Made by a program: the position numbers and the translations under genes. From an uncultured Paracoccaceae bacterium (lineage in GTDB: Bacteria; Pseudomonadota; Alphaproteobacteria; Rhodobacterales; Rhodobacteraceae): 38,817 nucleotides of DNA. A model generated the notes under the pieces. That model ran no database searches and was not told the DNA's origin. It was given only the letters and a program-made list of their open reading frames with translations. Shown in pieces: positions 1 to 8,115 of this stretch; positions within the stretch are counted from its first letter, which is position 1, and every line of letters begins with the position of its first letter. Location: assembly GCA_947494675.1 (NCBI GenBank), contig CANLVP010000004.1, positions 1 to 38,817 on the forward strand, written 5' to 3'.

Positions 1-565
1 GGGCGGCGACAACAACGACCGGGTCTGGGGCGGCTATGGCGCTGACAACCTGAAGGGCGGCGCAGGCAAGGATGTTCTGGGCGGCGGCAACGGCAAAGAC
101 AAAATCTGGGGTGGCGGGGGCCATGACACCTTGGGTGGCGGCGATGGCGATGACCGTCTTTATGGTGGCAACGGTGATGACGTGCTGGAAGGCAATGCAA
201 ACAGTGACCGCCTGATCGGCGGCGCGGGCCGGGACATCTTGCGCGGCGGCAACGGCAACGATGTCTTTGACTTCAACAAAGTCGGTGAAAGCGGTCTGCG
301 CAAAAACGCCGACGTGATTGGTGACTTTAACGCAGCCCGCGACCGGATCGACCTGCGCGGCATCGACGCGGATGTGACCTCGGGCGGCAATCAGAACTTT
401 GATTTCCGCGGCAAGCTTAGTTTCAATGACGCCGGTCAGGTCCGGGCGATCAAACGCGACGGCGATACCGTCGTGCAGGTCAGCACCGATAACGACAAAT
501 CTGCCGAGATGGAGATTATCCTGCGTGGCAATCATAACCTCACTGCGGATGATTTTATCCTGTAA
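1..565 (+). CDS. Serralysin-like RTX metalloprotease, C-terminal part (continues from 37575-38817 across the circle junction)
   Basis: This is the 3' part of the protease gene that begins at 37575. Position 1 corresponds to position 38741 of the circle, and the reading frame (codons starting at 2, 5, 8 and so on) is the same on both sides, giving a complete protein of 576 residues. This part holds glycine/aspartate-rich RTX nonapeptide repeats (GGxGxDxLx type) to about base 265. A C-terminal domain of about 100 residues follows, with the DVFDF and DVIGDFN segments typical of serralysin C-termini, which carry the type I secretion signal. The stop codon TAA is at 563-565. Read alone, an internal ATG at 131 could be mistaken for the start of a 144-residue protein; that is an artefact of where the circle was cut. 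Confidence 0.9.
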   Translation, partial: GGDNNDRVWGGYGADNLKGGAGKDVLGGGNGKDKIWGGGGHDTLGGGDGDDRLYGGNGDDVLEGNANSDRLIGGAGRDILRGGNGNDVFDFNKVGESGLRKNADVIGDFNAARDRIDLRGIDADVTSGGNQNFDFRGKLSFNDAGQVRAIKRDGDTVVQVSTDNDKSAEMEIILRGNHNLTADDFIL

Positions 566-652
566 TGGCCAAGCTCCGCTGCGGTCATGTTGACATCAAA
601 ATAGCCACCCGATACGCCCACCGGACGAGAAAATGTGGGGATGCGGGCCGCG

Positions 653-2497
653 ATGAAAGCCACGCTTTATACGGCTTATCATAAGCCTTCACCGATCCTG
701 AAAAGTGACGCCGTGGTGCCGCTGCATGTGGGCTGTGCCAAGGCGGGCGCGCCCTTGCCCGGCATGGTCGGCGATCACACCGGCGACAATATCTCTGACC
801 GCAACGCCGCCTATTGCGAGCTGACGGGTCTCTATTGGGCCTGGAAGAACGATCACGACAGTACCCACATCGGCCTGATGCACTATCGCCGCGTGCTGGA
901 CCTTGCCTGCCAGGCCGATGATCCGATGACCGAGGTGTTCGTGCCGCGCTTTGACGTGGCCGATTGGCTAGACAAGACCGCAGGCTGGCTGGCCGATGCG
1001 GATGTCGACGTGGTCGTGCCCAAACCGCATCTGGTGGGCAACAACCTGACCCGGAATTTCGCCAAGCGCAGCCAGCCGCAGGATCTCAAACTCACGCGCG
1101 AGATCATCGCCGCCGATCACCCCGACTGGCTCGATGATTTTGACACCGTGATGGCCGACCGCCGTTTGCTCTTGGGCAATATGTGCCTGATGCGCCGCGA
1201 CATCCTTGATCGCTACTGCACATGGATGTTCGACATCCTTGAAAAGGTCGAAGGCGCTGACGTCGATCGCAGCCACTACAACCCCTATCAGTCGCGCTAT
1301 CTGGGGTTCATCTCTGAACGCCTGCTGACGGTCTTCATGCACCGTCTGCGCCGCGAGGATCCGTCACTGAAGGTGCACGAGGTGCATATCCTCAACACCG
1401 CCAACGCCATGGTGCTGCCCACCATTGCGAACGACAGCCTCAATGGGCCAGAGCATATCAACGTGGCCTTTGCCGCCGACCGCGCCTATCTGCCCCATAC
1501 TGCCGCGATGCTGCGCTCGATGTTTGATCACGCGAACCCTGACCGGCAGATCAACCTCTTTTTCCTGCAAACCGACATCGCCCAGCCCGATATGGACCTG
1601 TTGGCCGAGGTGGTGGCGACCCGGCCCCGCACCGCCCTGCACCCGATTGCTGCGGGCAACCCGTTTGAGACCAGCTACCGCTCTGCCAGCCGCGCGCCCT
1701 CGAACGCCACATATAATCGGTTCCTCTTGTTTGACCTGCTGCCCGGTCTCGACCGGCTGCTTTATGTGGATGTCGACATGATCTTCCGCGGCGACGTGGC
1801 CGAGATTTTCGACACTGATATGGGCGGTGCCCCCCTTGGTGCCGTGCCCGATTACATCATGACCCGCACACTGACCGGCCCCACGCGCACCGCCCATCCC
1901 GATATCCCCGATATGGGGGCCTATCACCGCGACACGCTGGGCCTGTCGGATGCGCAGATCGCGGGCTACTTCAATGCGGGGCTGTTGCTGTTTAACTTTG
2001 CCGCCATCGACGATGTGCCGGGCACGGGTGCCAAGCTCATTAAGATGGCCCAGACCGGGCAATATCTGTTCCGCGACCAGGACATCCTGAACGCCTATTT
2101 CAAGGACAATGTCTTTCGCCTGCCTGCACGGTTTAATGCCTTTAACTCCAAGTTAGAGACTTATGCCCGTGTTCCGCAGGCCAATTACCGCGAGGCGATG
2201 GCAGGCCGCGCCGACCCGCTGGTGATCCATTATGCCGCCGGTGACCACAAACCCTGGTCGGGCCATGCCATCGGGCAGGCCCAGCACTATTGGGACGCGA
2301 TCGCGCGCACGCCGTTCTACCCCGAAATCCTGACCGCCAACCTTGCGGCCCGGATCAAGACGACCGCCAAACCGCACCGCCGCCAGCGCCGCATCGTCAG
2401 CGTTGGCCGCAAGATCGCCAACCGCGCGCCTTTCCTGCGCGCACCCCTGCTGCGGGTCTATGACGTGCTGCGCAGCGTTGCGCGGTTTGGCCGATGA
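653..2497 (+). CDS. Two-domain glycosyltransferase, DUF4422 fused to GT8
   Basis: Cytoplasmic glycosyltransferase of about 614 residues, probably acting in assembly of the polysaccharide. The first 250 or so residues resemble DUF4422, a domain of capsular polysaccharide synthesis proteins (start MKATLYTAYHKP, later HYRRVL). The second half is a GT8 retaining glycosyltransferase: a Rossmann start (VAFAADRAYLPHTAAML), the metal-binding DVD at residues 373-375, FNAGLLLFN, QDILNAYF and the C-terminal HYAAGDHKPW. I chose ATG 653 because DUF4422 proteins normally begin at this point. GTG 635 and ATG 641 are in-frame alternatives, and none has a strong ribosome binding site. The stop overlaps the next start by four bases (ATGA), indicating translational coupling with the sulfotransferase. 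The donor and acceptor sugars cannot be read from the sequence. Confidence 0.85.
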   Translation: MKATLYTAYHKPSPILKSDAVVPLHVGCAKAGAPLPGMVGDHTGDNISDRNAAYCELTGLYWAWKNDHDSTHIGLMHYRRVLDLACQADDPMTEVFVPRFDVADWLDKTAGWLADADVDVVVPKPHLVGNNLTRNFAKRSQPQDLKLTREIIAADHPDWLDDFDTVMADRRLLLGNMCLMRRDILDRYCTWMFDILEKVEGADVDRSHYNPYQSRYLGFISERLLTVFMHRLRREDPSLKVHEVHILNTANAMVLPTIANDSLNGPEHINVAFAADRAYLPHTAAMLRSMFDHANPDRQINLFFLQTDIAQPDMDLLAEVVATRPRTALHPIAAGNPFETSYRSASRAPSNATYNRFLLFDLLPGLDRLLYVDVDMIFRGDVAEIFDTDMGGAPLGAVPDYIMTRTLTGPTRTAHPDIPDMGAYHRDTLGLSDAQIAGYFNAGLLLFNFAAIDDVPGTGAKLIKMAQTGQYLFRDQDILNAYFKDNVFRLPARFNAFNSKLETYARVPQANYREAMAGRADPLVIHYAAGDHKPWSGHAIGQAQHYWDAIARTPFYPEILTANLAARIKTTAKPHRRQRRIVSVGRKIANRAPFLRAPLLRVYDVLRSVARFGR

Positions 2498-3165
2498 TCG
2501 GCGCGCTGCCATGGTTCAAGGACGGTCAGATCAGCCGGACCGTCTATATCGTGGCCTCGCCCTATAAAACCGCGACCACGACGGTGGGCGAGGCGCTTGT
2601 TGCCCTTGGCGCGGGCAAGAAGGACATGCGCTACAAGGCGGGGATGATCAAACGCTACAAAGAGCCTATTCAGACCCTCAATCGCGAGATCAAGCGCACG
2701 ACCAATTTCGACGACTGGCTCGCCGCCAATGAGACCCGCGTGTGCGAGATAATGGCGGAATTCACCGCCCATGTGGCCCCCTTTGATATCTTCTCGGACG
2801 CGCCCTTTGGCCATACGCAGCTGCACCCGTTTATCCGCAAGGCGATTGCCCCCAAGGCGCGGTTCATCTGGGTCAACCGTCCCCGCGACAGCTGGCTGGC
2901 CAGCGTGCGCAACTGGGAACTGGCGCATCCCGACACCTACCCCAAGCATGACATGTGGAACACCGACCCCGACACCAAGGTTGAGATGCTCTTGAAGCGC
3001 CGCAAACGCCAACGTTACCAGTTCAAGCAATTGGCCGAGGCCCGCCCCGACGATTGCCTGACCATGCATATTGATGAGCTGCAGACCTACGACACGCTGG
3101 CCAAATTCTGCGGTGTGCCGGTGCCATCCGCACCTGTCCCGCGCAAGAACGTCAGCCGGGGGTAA
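2494..3165 (+). CDS. Sulfotransferase family protein
   Basis: Predicted PAPS-dependent sulfotransferase of 223 residues, transferring sulfate to a hydroxyl group, here probably on a sugar. The 5'-phosphosulfate loop is seen as ASPYKTATTT at residues 21-30, a variant of the usual PKTGTT pattern. The 3'-phosphate binding segment is VNRPRDSWLASVRN at about 127-140. The start ATG overlaps the TGA of the glycosyltransferase before it, so the two are probably made together. The protein is closest in style to the short bacterial Sulfotransfer families rather than Stf0. It is one of three different sulfotransferases on the plasmid, while no PAPS synthesis genes (cysD, cysN, cysC) are present, so PAPS must come from the chromosome. 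The acceptor is unknown. Confidence 0.75.
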   Translation: MIGALPWFKDGQISRTVYIVASPYKTATTTVGEALVALGAGKKDMRYKAGMIKRYKEPIQTLNREIKRTTNFDDWLAANETRVCEIMAEFTAHVAPFDIFSDAPFGHTQLHPFIRKAIAPKARFIWVNRPRDSWLASVRNWELAHPDTYPKHDMWNTDPDTKVEMLLKRRKRQRYQFKQLAEARPDDCLTMHIDELQTYDTLAKFCGVPVPSAPVPRKNVSRG

Positions 3166-3201
3166 GGCACGCGGTAACCCCTGCGGGGTCACCGGAGAAA
3201 A

Positions 3202-3219
3202 GGGGCCCCGCGGGGCCCC
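3202..3219 (-). terminator. Rho-independent terminator of the sqdB transcript
   Basis: A perfect 18-base palindrome, GGGGCCCCGCGGGGCCCC, lies 6 bases beyond the sqdB stop codon. On the minus strand it is followed by TTTT, as expected for an intrinsic terminator. On the plus strand it is followed by AAAT, so it would stop the convergent sulfotransferase transcript less well. A weaker stem (GGTAACCCC paired with GGGGTCACC, one mismatch) sits just to its left at about 3173-3193. Confidence 0.7.
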
Positions 3220-3225
3220 AAATGC

Positions 3226-4383
3226 TTACTTCCACAAGCTCACGCAGGGGATCTTTGTCGTGTCACAGCGATCGGCGTATTTCGCGGCGATCTCGCGGAC
3301 CTCGTCCATCACCCCATCGCCCAGCTTGATCGGGTCCAGACCCATCCCCAGGAAGCGGTCATTGGCCACGTGCAGATCGTTTTCCGGGGCTTCGTTGCGC
3401 GGGTTTTCCAGATAGGCGATTTCCGCCTCCATCTGGTCGGCAATCATCTTGGCCAGATCGCGCACCCGGTGGGTCTCGGTCATCTGGTTAAGGATGTTCA
3501 CACGCTCGCCCGATTGCGGCGGGTTGTTCAGCGCCAGCTCAATACATTTGCAGGTATCGCTGATGTGGATAAACGCGCGGGTCTGACCACCAGTACCATG
3601 CACCGTCATCGGATAGTTGACCGCCGCCTGCATGATGAACCGGTTCAGCACAGTGCCGTAATCGCCATCATAGTCAAAGCGGTTGATCAGACGCTCGTCC
3701 AGCCGGGTCTCTTCGGTCTGGGTGCCCCAGACGATGCCCTGATGCAGGTCGGTGATCTTCACACCGTCGTTCTTGTTATAGAAGTGAAAGAACAGCTGAT
3801 CCTGCGACTTCGTCATGTGATAGATCGAACCGGGGTTGGTCGGATACAGGATTTCCTGCTCGGACGGACCTTCTGGCGTGTCGATCTGCACCTTCAGATA
3901 GCCTTCGGGGATCTGCATGCCGGCAGTGCCGTAGCCGTAAACGCCCATCGTGCCCAGGTGCACCAGATGAATGTCCTGACCCGATTCCACAATCGCGGCC
4001 AGCACGTCATTGGTGGCATTGAGGTTGTTGGACACGGTGTAGCGCTTGTGCGCGGCGGATTTCATCGAATAGGGCGCGGCGCGCTGTTCGGCAAAGTGGA
4101 TCACCGCATCGGGCTTTTCGTCCTGAAACAGGGTCAGCAGGCGGTGATAGTGCTCGCCCACGGTAAAGTTCTGAAACTTGATCTCTTTACCGGTCAGCTC
4201 TTTCCAGACCCGCAGACGCTCACCGATGGGGCGAATGGGGGTCAGGCTGTCGACTTCCAGCTCCACGTCGATATTCCGACGGCTCAGGTTGTCGACGATT
4301 GTGACGTCATGACCGCGCTGGGACAGATAAAGGGCGTTTGGCCACCCGCAGAAACCATCACCACCGAGAACGATAATCTTCAT
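3226..4383 (-). CDS. sqdB: UDP-sulfoquinovose synthase
   Basis: Extended short-chain dehydrogenase of 385 residues that makes UDP-sulfoquinovose from UDP-glucose and sulfite using bound NAD. Recognised by the SQD1/SqdB-specific sequence throughout: the NAD loop GGDGFCGW at residues 7-14, [13 protein letters not shown] at about 96-108, [12 protein letters not shown] at 141-152 with the catalytic Thr/Met region, and SIYHMTK with Tyr188 and Lys192. The length matches the family. I chose ATG 4383 because AAAGGAG lies 9 bases upstream; an in-frame start at 4455 would add 24 unrelated residues. It follows a sulfotransferase gene on the same strand after 116 bases and ends at a strong terminator. 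No sqdA, sqdC, sqdD or sqdX is nearby, so the UDP-sulfoquinovose may feed a polysaccharide rather than the lipid SQDG (inference). Confidence 0.93.
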   Translation of the reverse strand: MKIIVLGGDGFCGWPNALYLSQRGHDVTIVDNLSRRNIDVELEVDSLTPIRPIGERLRVWKELTGKEIKFQNFTVGEHYHRLLTLFQDEKPDAVIHFAEQRAAPYSMKSAAHKRYTVSNNLNATNDVLAAIVESGQDIHLVHLGTMGVYGYGTAGMQIPEGYLKVQIDTPEGPSEQEILYPTNPGSIYHMTKSQDQLFFHFYNKNDGVKITDLHQGIVWGTQTEETRLDERLINRFDYDGDYGTVLNRFIMQAAVNYPMTVHGTGGQTRAFIHISDTCKCIELALNNPPQSGERVNILNQMTETHRVRDLAKMIADQMEAEIAYLENPRNEAPENDLHVANDRFLGMGLDPIKLGDGVMDEVREIAAKYADRCDTTKIPCVSLWK

Positions 4384-4499
4384 GACGCTATGCTCCTTTG
4401 TAACGGACGTCGCAAAATGTGGGGTGTGTATTGCGCCTATATGGGGGGAACGCAAACGCTTTTGGGGGGATCGGCGGCAGAGCGTCGCAAAGCAGGAGA
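4384..4499 (-). promoter_or_regulatory. Leader or possible promoter region of sqdB
   Basis: These 116 bases separate the sulfotransferase stop from the sqdB start. They hold the sqdB ribosome binding site (AAAGGAG on the minus strand), a 9-base direct repeat CGTCGCAAA at 4408-4416 and 4483-4491, and two G-runs (GGGGGGA). No convincing -35/-10 pair is visible. The gap could carry an sqdB promoter or simply be an operon spacer. Confidence 0.3.
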
Positions 4500-5183
4500 C
4501 TAATAACCAAAAACCTCGAAATCCTTGGCGTAAAGCGTCTCAATCCGCTGTCGTTGCTGGGCTGTGATCTCATAGCCTGCGCCGCGCGAAATCTTGTTGC
4601 GATGCAAGAGCGGCACATTGGGCAAACCCGCCTCTTCGCGGATCCGGTCCATGTCTGCGCTGATGTTCTCCAGCTTGCCGATAAAATCATAGGACATCAC
4701 ATCCATCATCAGCACCAGATGCTGCGGCCGCCAGTGCTGATCCATCGTCTGCGGATCCTGCATTTCAATCGCTGTGAGGAATTCATCAAAGGTCACCCAG
4801 CCGTCGTCCGGCACCCGCCCCAGCAGCTTGTTGATCTCAACCCGGTATTCCGCCCGGTACATCTTGTTGAAATAGGCCGAGACAAAGCGTTTGACCGGGT
4901 GGCGCACAACGCTAAAGCCATAAAGCGCGTCGTTGCGCATCATCTTCTTCATCCGCGCCCAGCCCACCTGATAGGGGCGCGGCACGGTGCGGTGCCCATG
5001 GATATTGCGGATGACCAGATCATGATCTTTGCGATAGATCTGCTCCAACATCATCTTGATCGATGAACAGCCCGCCTTGGGGCTGGGCATATAGGCGACC
5101 TTATAGCCCGGCAGCACGTAAAGCTGCGGCAGTCGTTGCTCTTTGCCATAGGTATCGAGGACGGTGCGACGTTTGAATTGCAT
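4500..5183 (-). CDS. Sulfotransferase family 2-like (carbohydrate sulfotransferase type)
   Basis: Predicted PAPS-dependent sulfotransferase of 227 residues, related to the family that includes animal chondroitin and HNK-1 carbohydrate sulfotransferases (Pfam Sulfotransfer_2). The PAPS 5'-phosphosulfate motif is [11 protein letters not shown] at residues 33-43, and the 3'-phosphate motif is [13 protein letters not shown] at 92-104. This Lys-Ala-Gly-Cys-Ser-Ser form and the RHP-x-R-F-x-S-A-Y form are characteristic of that family. It lies upstream of sqdB on the same strand and may share its transcript. The first gene to its right, on the other strand, starts at 5319, leaving a 135-base divergent region for promoters. 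The expected role is sulfation of a sugar in the surface polysaccharide; the acceptor is not known. Confidence 0.8.
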   Translation of the reverse strand: MQFKRRTVLDTYGKEQRLPQLYVLPGYKVAYMPSPKAGCSSIKMMLEQIYRKDHDLVIRNIHGHRTVPRPYQVGWARMKKMMRNDALYGFSVVRHPVKRFVSAYFNKMYRAEYRVEINKLLGRVPDDGWVTFDEFLTAIEMQDPQTMDQHWRPQHLVLMMDVMSYDFIGKLENISADMDRIREEAGLPNVPLLHRNKISRGAGYEITAQQRQRIETLYAKDFEVFGY

Positions 5184-5318
5184 GGCGGCTTATCTGTTTG
5201 GGACCCAATCGGGCGGTTAAAACCCTGATCCATCCGCGATGTCAACGCGGCCCATCGTTGCGCTCTGCCACAGACCCCGATAAGACCGCGCAAATCGTTG
5301 AAAAAAAGGGCGTGGGCC
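5184..5318. promoter_or_regulatory. Divergent intergenic region between a sulfotransferase and an SDR gene
   Basis: These 135 bases lie between the starts of two genes read in opposite directions, so they should contain promoters for both. An A-rich stretch followed by GGG (5301-5310) precedes ATG 5319 and can serve as its ribosome binding site. I see no clear sigma-70 hexamer pair and no strong inverted repeat. Confidence 0.3.
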
Positions 5319-6284
5319 ATGCAGAATTCTTCTCCTTTGGTGCTGGTGGGTGGCTTCGGCTTTGTGGGCCGCAACATCATCGAACAGGTGCAAACCGATC
5401 CGGCGTTTTCGGGCCTTGCGCCTGTCATCGTCGACAACCTGACAAACCCCGCACCGGGGTATGAAGACCTTGATCTGCCGCAGCATATCGGTGGCTATCA
5501 GGATCAGGCCGCGATTGATTTCGTGAACGGCATTGAAACGCCCGAAGGGGCAGGGCGCATCTTCGTGTTTCTGGCCGGGGAAACGCGCGTGGCGGAATCC
5601 AAAGATCGCCCGCTTGATTTCATCGACGCCAATATCGTGGAGCCCTCACGCTTTGTGATGCAGGCCATCCAGCCCGGTGACCGGTTTATCCTGATCTCCA
5701 CCGCTGGTGCCCTGTTTGATGGCAGCTTTGAAGTGCGCGTCGACAGCCCCGTCGGCCCCAAGAACTTCTACGGTGCCACCAAAGCCGCCGAAGAGATGAT
5801 CCTTGAAAAGCTCGTCAGCTTACGCGGTGGCACCTTTAACGTGATCCGTCTGACAAACGTCTTTGGCAAATATTCCGACAACAAGAAATCCGCCGTGCAC
5901 GCCTTTACCCGGGCCGCGATTGCAGGCGCCGAAGTGACGATCAACGGCGACGGCGGTCAGTCCCGCGATTTCATCTATGCCGGTGACGTGGGCTACGGCG
6001 TTGCGACGCTTGCCGCCAAACTGCGCGCAGGCGAAGAGACGGCAGATGTGAATATGCTCGGCTCTGGCGTCTCAACCACGCTGATGGATGTGGTCGCCGC
6101 GATTGAAGAGGCGACCGGCAAGCCGCTGGCCTATCAAAAGGTGCCCGCCAAGGAACTGCTGGCGACCGAACCGCGCGACGTGATCGCCAATGGCGACGAC
6201 GTGAAGGTGCTGCTGGGGGATCACATCACATCCTTCGTCGATGGCCTGCGCGAGACCCATGGGTATTATCTTAACCGCGGTTAA
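5319..6284 (+). CDS. NAD-dependent epimerase/dehydratase (extended SDR)
   Basis: Nucleotide-sugar-modifying enzyme of 321 residues from the extended short-chain dehydrogenase family, with the NAD-binding loop GGFGFVGR at residues 10-17 and the catalytic Tyr151-x3-Lys155 (YGATK). Other family marks are FLAGET, STAGALF, RLTNVFGKYS and RDFIYAGDV. The specificity (epimerase, dehydratase or reductase) cannot be decided from the sequence. I chose ATG 5319, with the A-rich/AGGG stretch upstream; a TTG at 5298 is in frame but less likely. The gene is followed by a methyltransferase on the same strand after 107 bases, and its stop codon lies inside a perfect 16-base palindrome. It probably makes a sugar precursor for the polysaccharide. 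Confidence 0.85.
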   Translation: MQNSSPLVLVGGFGFVGRNIIEQVQTDPAFSGLAPVIVDNLTNPAPGYEDLDLPQHIGGYQDQAAIDFVNGIETPEGAGRIFVFLAGETRVAESKDRPLDFIDANIVEPSRFVMQAIQPGDRFILISTAGALFDGSFEVRVDSPVGPKNFYGATKAAEEMILEKLVSLRGGTFNVIRLTNVFGKYSDNKKSAVHAFTRAAIAGAEVTINGDGGQSRDFIYAGDVGYGVATLAAKLRAGEETADVNMLGSGVSTTLMDVVAAIEEATGKPLAYQKVPAKELLATEPRDVIANGDDVKVLLGDHITSFVDGLRETHGYYLNRG

Positions 6285-6285
6285 G
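6270..6285. repeat. Perfect 16-base palindrome over the stop codon of the SDR gene
   Basis: CTTAACCGCGGTTAAG reads identically on both strands and contains the TAA stop (6282-6284). In RNA it gives a 6-bp stem with a CGCG loop. There is no T-run after it, so an intrinsic terminator is not supported. It may be a protein-binding site or chance. Confidence 0.5.
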
Positions 6286-6391
6286 ACTTTGATGCATATG
6301 GGTTGTGCATAGGCTGTGCATATATTCTGTATCGGTTCTGCATGCCCGATTTCGGGCGTGCGGTGGTGCCTGATAAGGAAGATTATGTAAT
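6286..6391 (+). promoter_or_regulatory. Leader of the methyltransferase gene with phased TGCATA repeats and a hairpin
   Basis: TGCATA occurs at 6293, 6306 and 6317, and TGCATG at 6339, giving spacings of 13, 11 and 22 bases, close to whole helical turns. A hairpin follows at 6340-6361 (arms GCATGCCCG and CGGGCGTGC, 4-base loop, one G-T pair). A TATATT that could act as a -10 element is at 6321-6326, but no good -35 is seen at the right distance. A good ribosome binding site (AAGGAAG) lies before ATG 6392. Confidence 0.4.
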
Positions 6392-7357
6392 ATGATCGCG
6401 CCTGATATGACCCCCGACGCCTTTGTCGCCCGTCTTATTCAGGACGTCCCGCAGCTGCTGCATCTGGATGCGGATGGGCAATTGCTGGTCATCCCCGATC
6501 ATGGCCACCGCAACGTCAGCCGCCGGATTTTGACCCGGACCGTGGGGCATTTGCCTGACCCGCAAACGATCGCCCATCGGTCGTTTTACCGCGACCTCGA
6601 AGCGATGATCCGCGAGATGGATCCAAAGGCCGCCAATGCCATCGGGCTGGTCAATATGATGCCGCCACCGGGCGTCAATGTGATGACCCGCGACAAGCAG
6701 GTGTTCTTTGATTTCCGCAACGCCGACGCGATTGAGGCCAACCTGCGCGCCGCCGGTTTTGACTTTGCCGATGGGGCCCGCGTGCTGGACTTTGGCTGTG
6801 CGTCGGGGCGGACATTGCGCACCCTGGATCTGGCCTATCCGCAGGTGAATTGGTCCGGCGTGGACGTCATTGCGGGTGACATCACCTGGGCCAAAACCTC
6901 GATGCCGCAGATCGATTTTCAGACCTCACCCCAGACCCCGCCACTGGCCTTCGAGGCCGGTCATTTTGATGCGGTTTATGGGGCTTCTGTCTGGTCGCAT
7001 TTTGCAGCCACCACAGCGCGTGATTGGTTTGCCGAGATGGCCCGGATCATCCGCCCCGGCGGGTCACTTTGCTTTACCGCCCATGGCTATTACGACCTTG
7101 CAAAAAAGGTCATTCGCCAGAATGTAACGCTGGATCTGGCGGCGGAAATCCGCGCCGAAATGGACAGCTGCGGCCATGCGTTCTGGGCCAATATCGCCCA
7201 AGGCGCGCGCGGCGATCAGAGCGATATCTGGGGCACCTGTTTTCTGACCCGGGACTGGGTGGAACAGCAGGTGCTGGGCACTGACTGGACCCTTGCCCGC
7301 TACGCCATTGGCGAATGGGGCGGGCGGCAAGATATCTATGTGCTGCAGCGGCGCTGA
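6392..7357 (+). CDS. Class I SAM-dependent methyltransferase
   Basis: Predicted methyltransferase of 321 residues. The SAM-binding motif I is VLDFGCASGR at residues 131-140, followed by an acidic motif II (GVDVIAGD), a motif IV-like FDAVYGASVWSHF and RPGGSLCFTAHG (post-motif III), as in Methyltransf_11/25 proteins. The first 120 residues precede the catalytic fold and are not recognised. A ribosome binding site AAGGAAG lies about 10 bases before the ATG. It follows the SDR gene on the same strand. The stop TGA abuts the stop of the convergent Stf0 gene with no base between them. Set among sugar-modifying genes, it probably methylates a sugar or glycan end, but small-molecule or protein methylation cannot be excluded. 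Confidence 0.8.
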   Translation: MIAPDMTPDAFVARLIQDVPQLLHLDADGQLLVIPDHGHRNVSRRILTRTVGHLPDPQTIAHRSFYRDLEAMIREMDPKAANAIGLVNMMPPPGVNVMTRDKQVFFDFRNADAIEANLRAAGFDFADGARVLDFGCASGRTLRTLDLAYPQVNWSGVDVIAGDITWAKTSMPQIDFQTSPQTPPLAFEAGHFDAVYGASVWSHFAATTARDWFAEMARIIRPGGSLCFTAHGYYDLAKKVIRQNVTLDLAAEIRAEMDSCGHAFWANIAQGARGDQSDIWGTCFLTRDWVEQQVLGTDWTLARYAIGEWGGRQDIYVLQRR

Positions 7358-8113
7358 TCAGCCCTGATCAAAAAGCCGCGCGTTCATATATTGGCGAAAG
7401 CTTTCGCGCTTGGCCTCAGCCTCTTCGGGGCTGACCAGTTTCTGAAGATTGCGGGAAATTGTGCCATCCCCCGGCGTCAGCCCCATCTTGCTGGCATGGG
7501 CGCGGATCGCGGCCTCGCAACCGGCTTCATCGGCGGCGATATCCTCATATTCCAGCGACAGGCAGTCATCGCCTAACATCTTCACAAGATTGGACAAACT
7601 CTGGTTTTGTTTGATCAGCTGGCCGGATTTTTGCAAGATGTGATAGTTCATCTCATCGCTATCGGCGAACTCGCGACTTTGGTTGCCGCTGATCTCGCGA
7701 TCCCCGGTGTTGTGCCACACGCCGGTCTCCAGTGCCTTGGCATGGGACAGCGCCTGTTCAAAGATCGCACGCCGGCGCAGGGCCACGATATTGACCGCAT
7801 CAAATTCGGCCCGCGCCCATTTGATGATCTCGGACATGGCGCGCCGTGGGCTGTGGGTCTCGCCTGTCAGCATCGCTGCGACACGGGGGGCATAGCCCAC
7901 CATGACCTTCACCCCAAGTGTGGGCGATGTATCGCTATCCGCGCCCACATCGCGCAACCGGGCCATGATATCAGCCGGTGTTGAGGGTTCTTCTGCGCGC
8001 AACAGCTTGAGGAAATGTTCCTTGGGGCGTCCCAATCCGCCGATCATGCGGATATCGCCTGCCAACATGGTTGACCCGGATCGGGGCGTTGCCAATACCA
8101 ATGTGAAATTCAT
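7358..8113 (-). CDS. Stf0-like sulfotransferase
   Basis: Predicted PAPS-dependent sulfotransferase of 251 residues resembling the Stf0 family, whose mycobacterial founder sulfates trehalose at position 2. The 5'-phosphosulfate loop is ATPRSGSTML at residues 8-17. The Stf0-type 3'-phosphate segment is LRRRAIFEQALSHAKALETG at about 112-131, ending in VWH. The short C-terminus YMNARL is also seen in the family. It is the third sulfotransferase on the plasmid and belongs to a different family from the other two. Its start lies only two bases from the first possible start of the divergent glycosyltransferase gene, so either the promoters overlap the coding sequence or the neighbour begins further in. 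Acceptor unknown; the context suggests a glycan. Confidence 0.82.
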   Translation of the reverse strand: MNFTLVLATPRSGSTMLAGDIRMIGGLGRPKEHFLKLLRAEEPSTPADIMARLRDVGADSDTSPTLGVKVMVGYAPRVAAMLTGETHSPRRAMSEIIKWARAEFDAVNIVALRRRAIFEQALSHAKALETGVWHNTGDREISGNQSREFADSDEMNYHILQKSGQLIKQNQSLSNLVKMLGDDCLSLEYEDIAADEAGCEAAIRAHASKMGLTPGDGTISRNLQKLVSPEEAEAKRESFRQYMNARLFDQG

Positions 8114-8115
8114 CT

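Noticed and set aside
131-565. A separate 144-residue RTX protein starting at ATG 131
   Set aside because: It is the in-frame end of the metalloprotease that begins at 37575; the circle junction hides this.
1364-2062. A 232-residue open frame on the minus strand
   Set aside because: It is opposite the GT8 domain of the DUF4422-GT8 gene and shows no motif.
3370-4503. A 377-residue open frame on the plus strand
   Set aside because: It is opposite sqdB, which has unmistakable family motifs; the plus-strand product has none.
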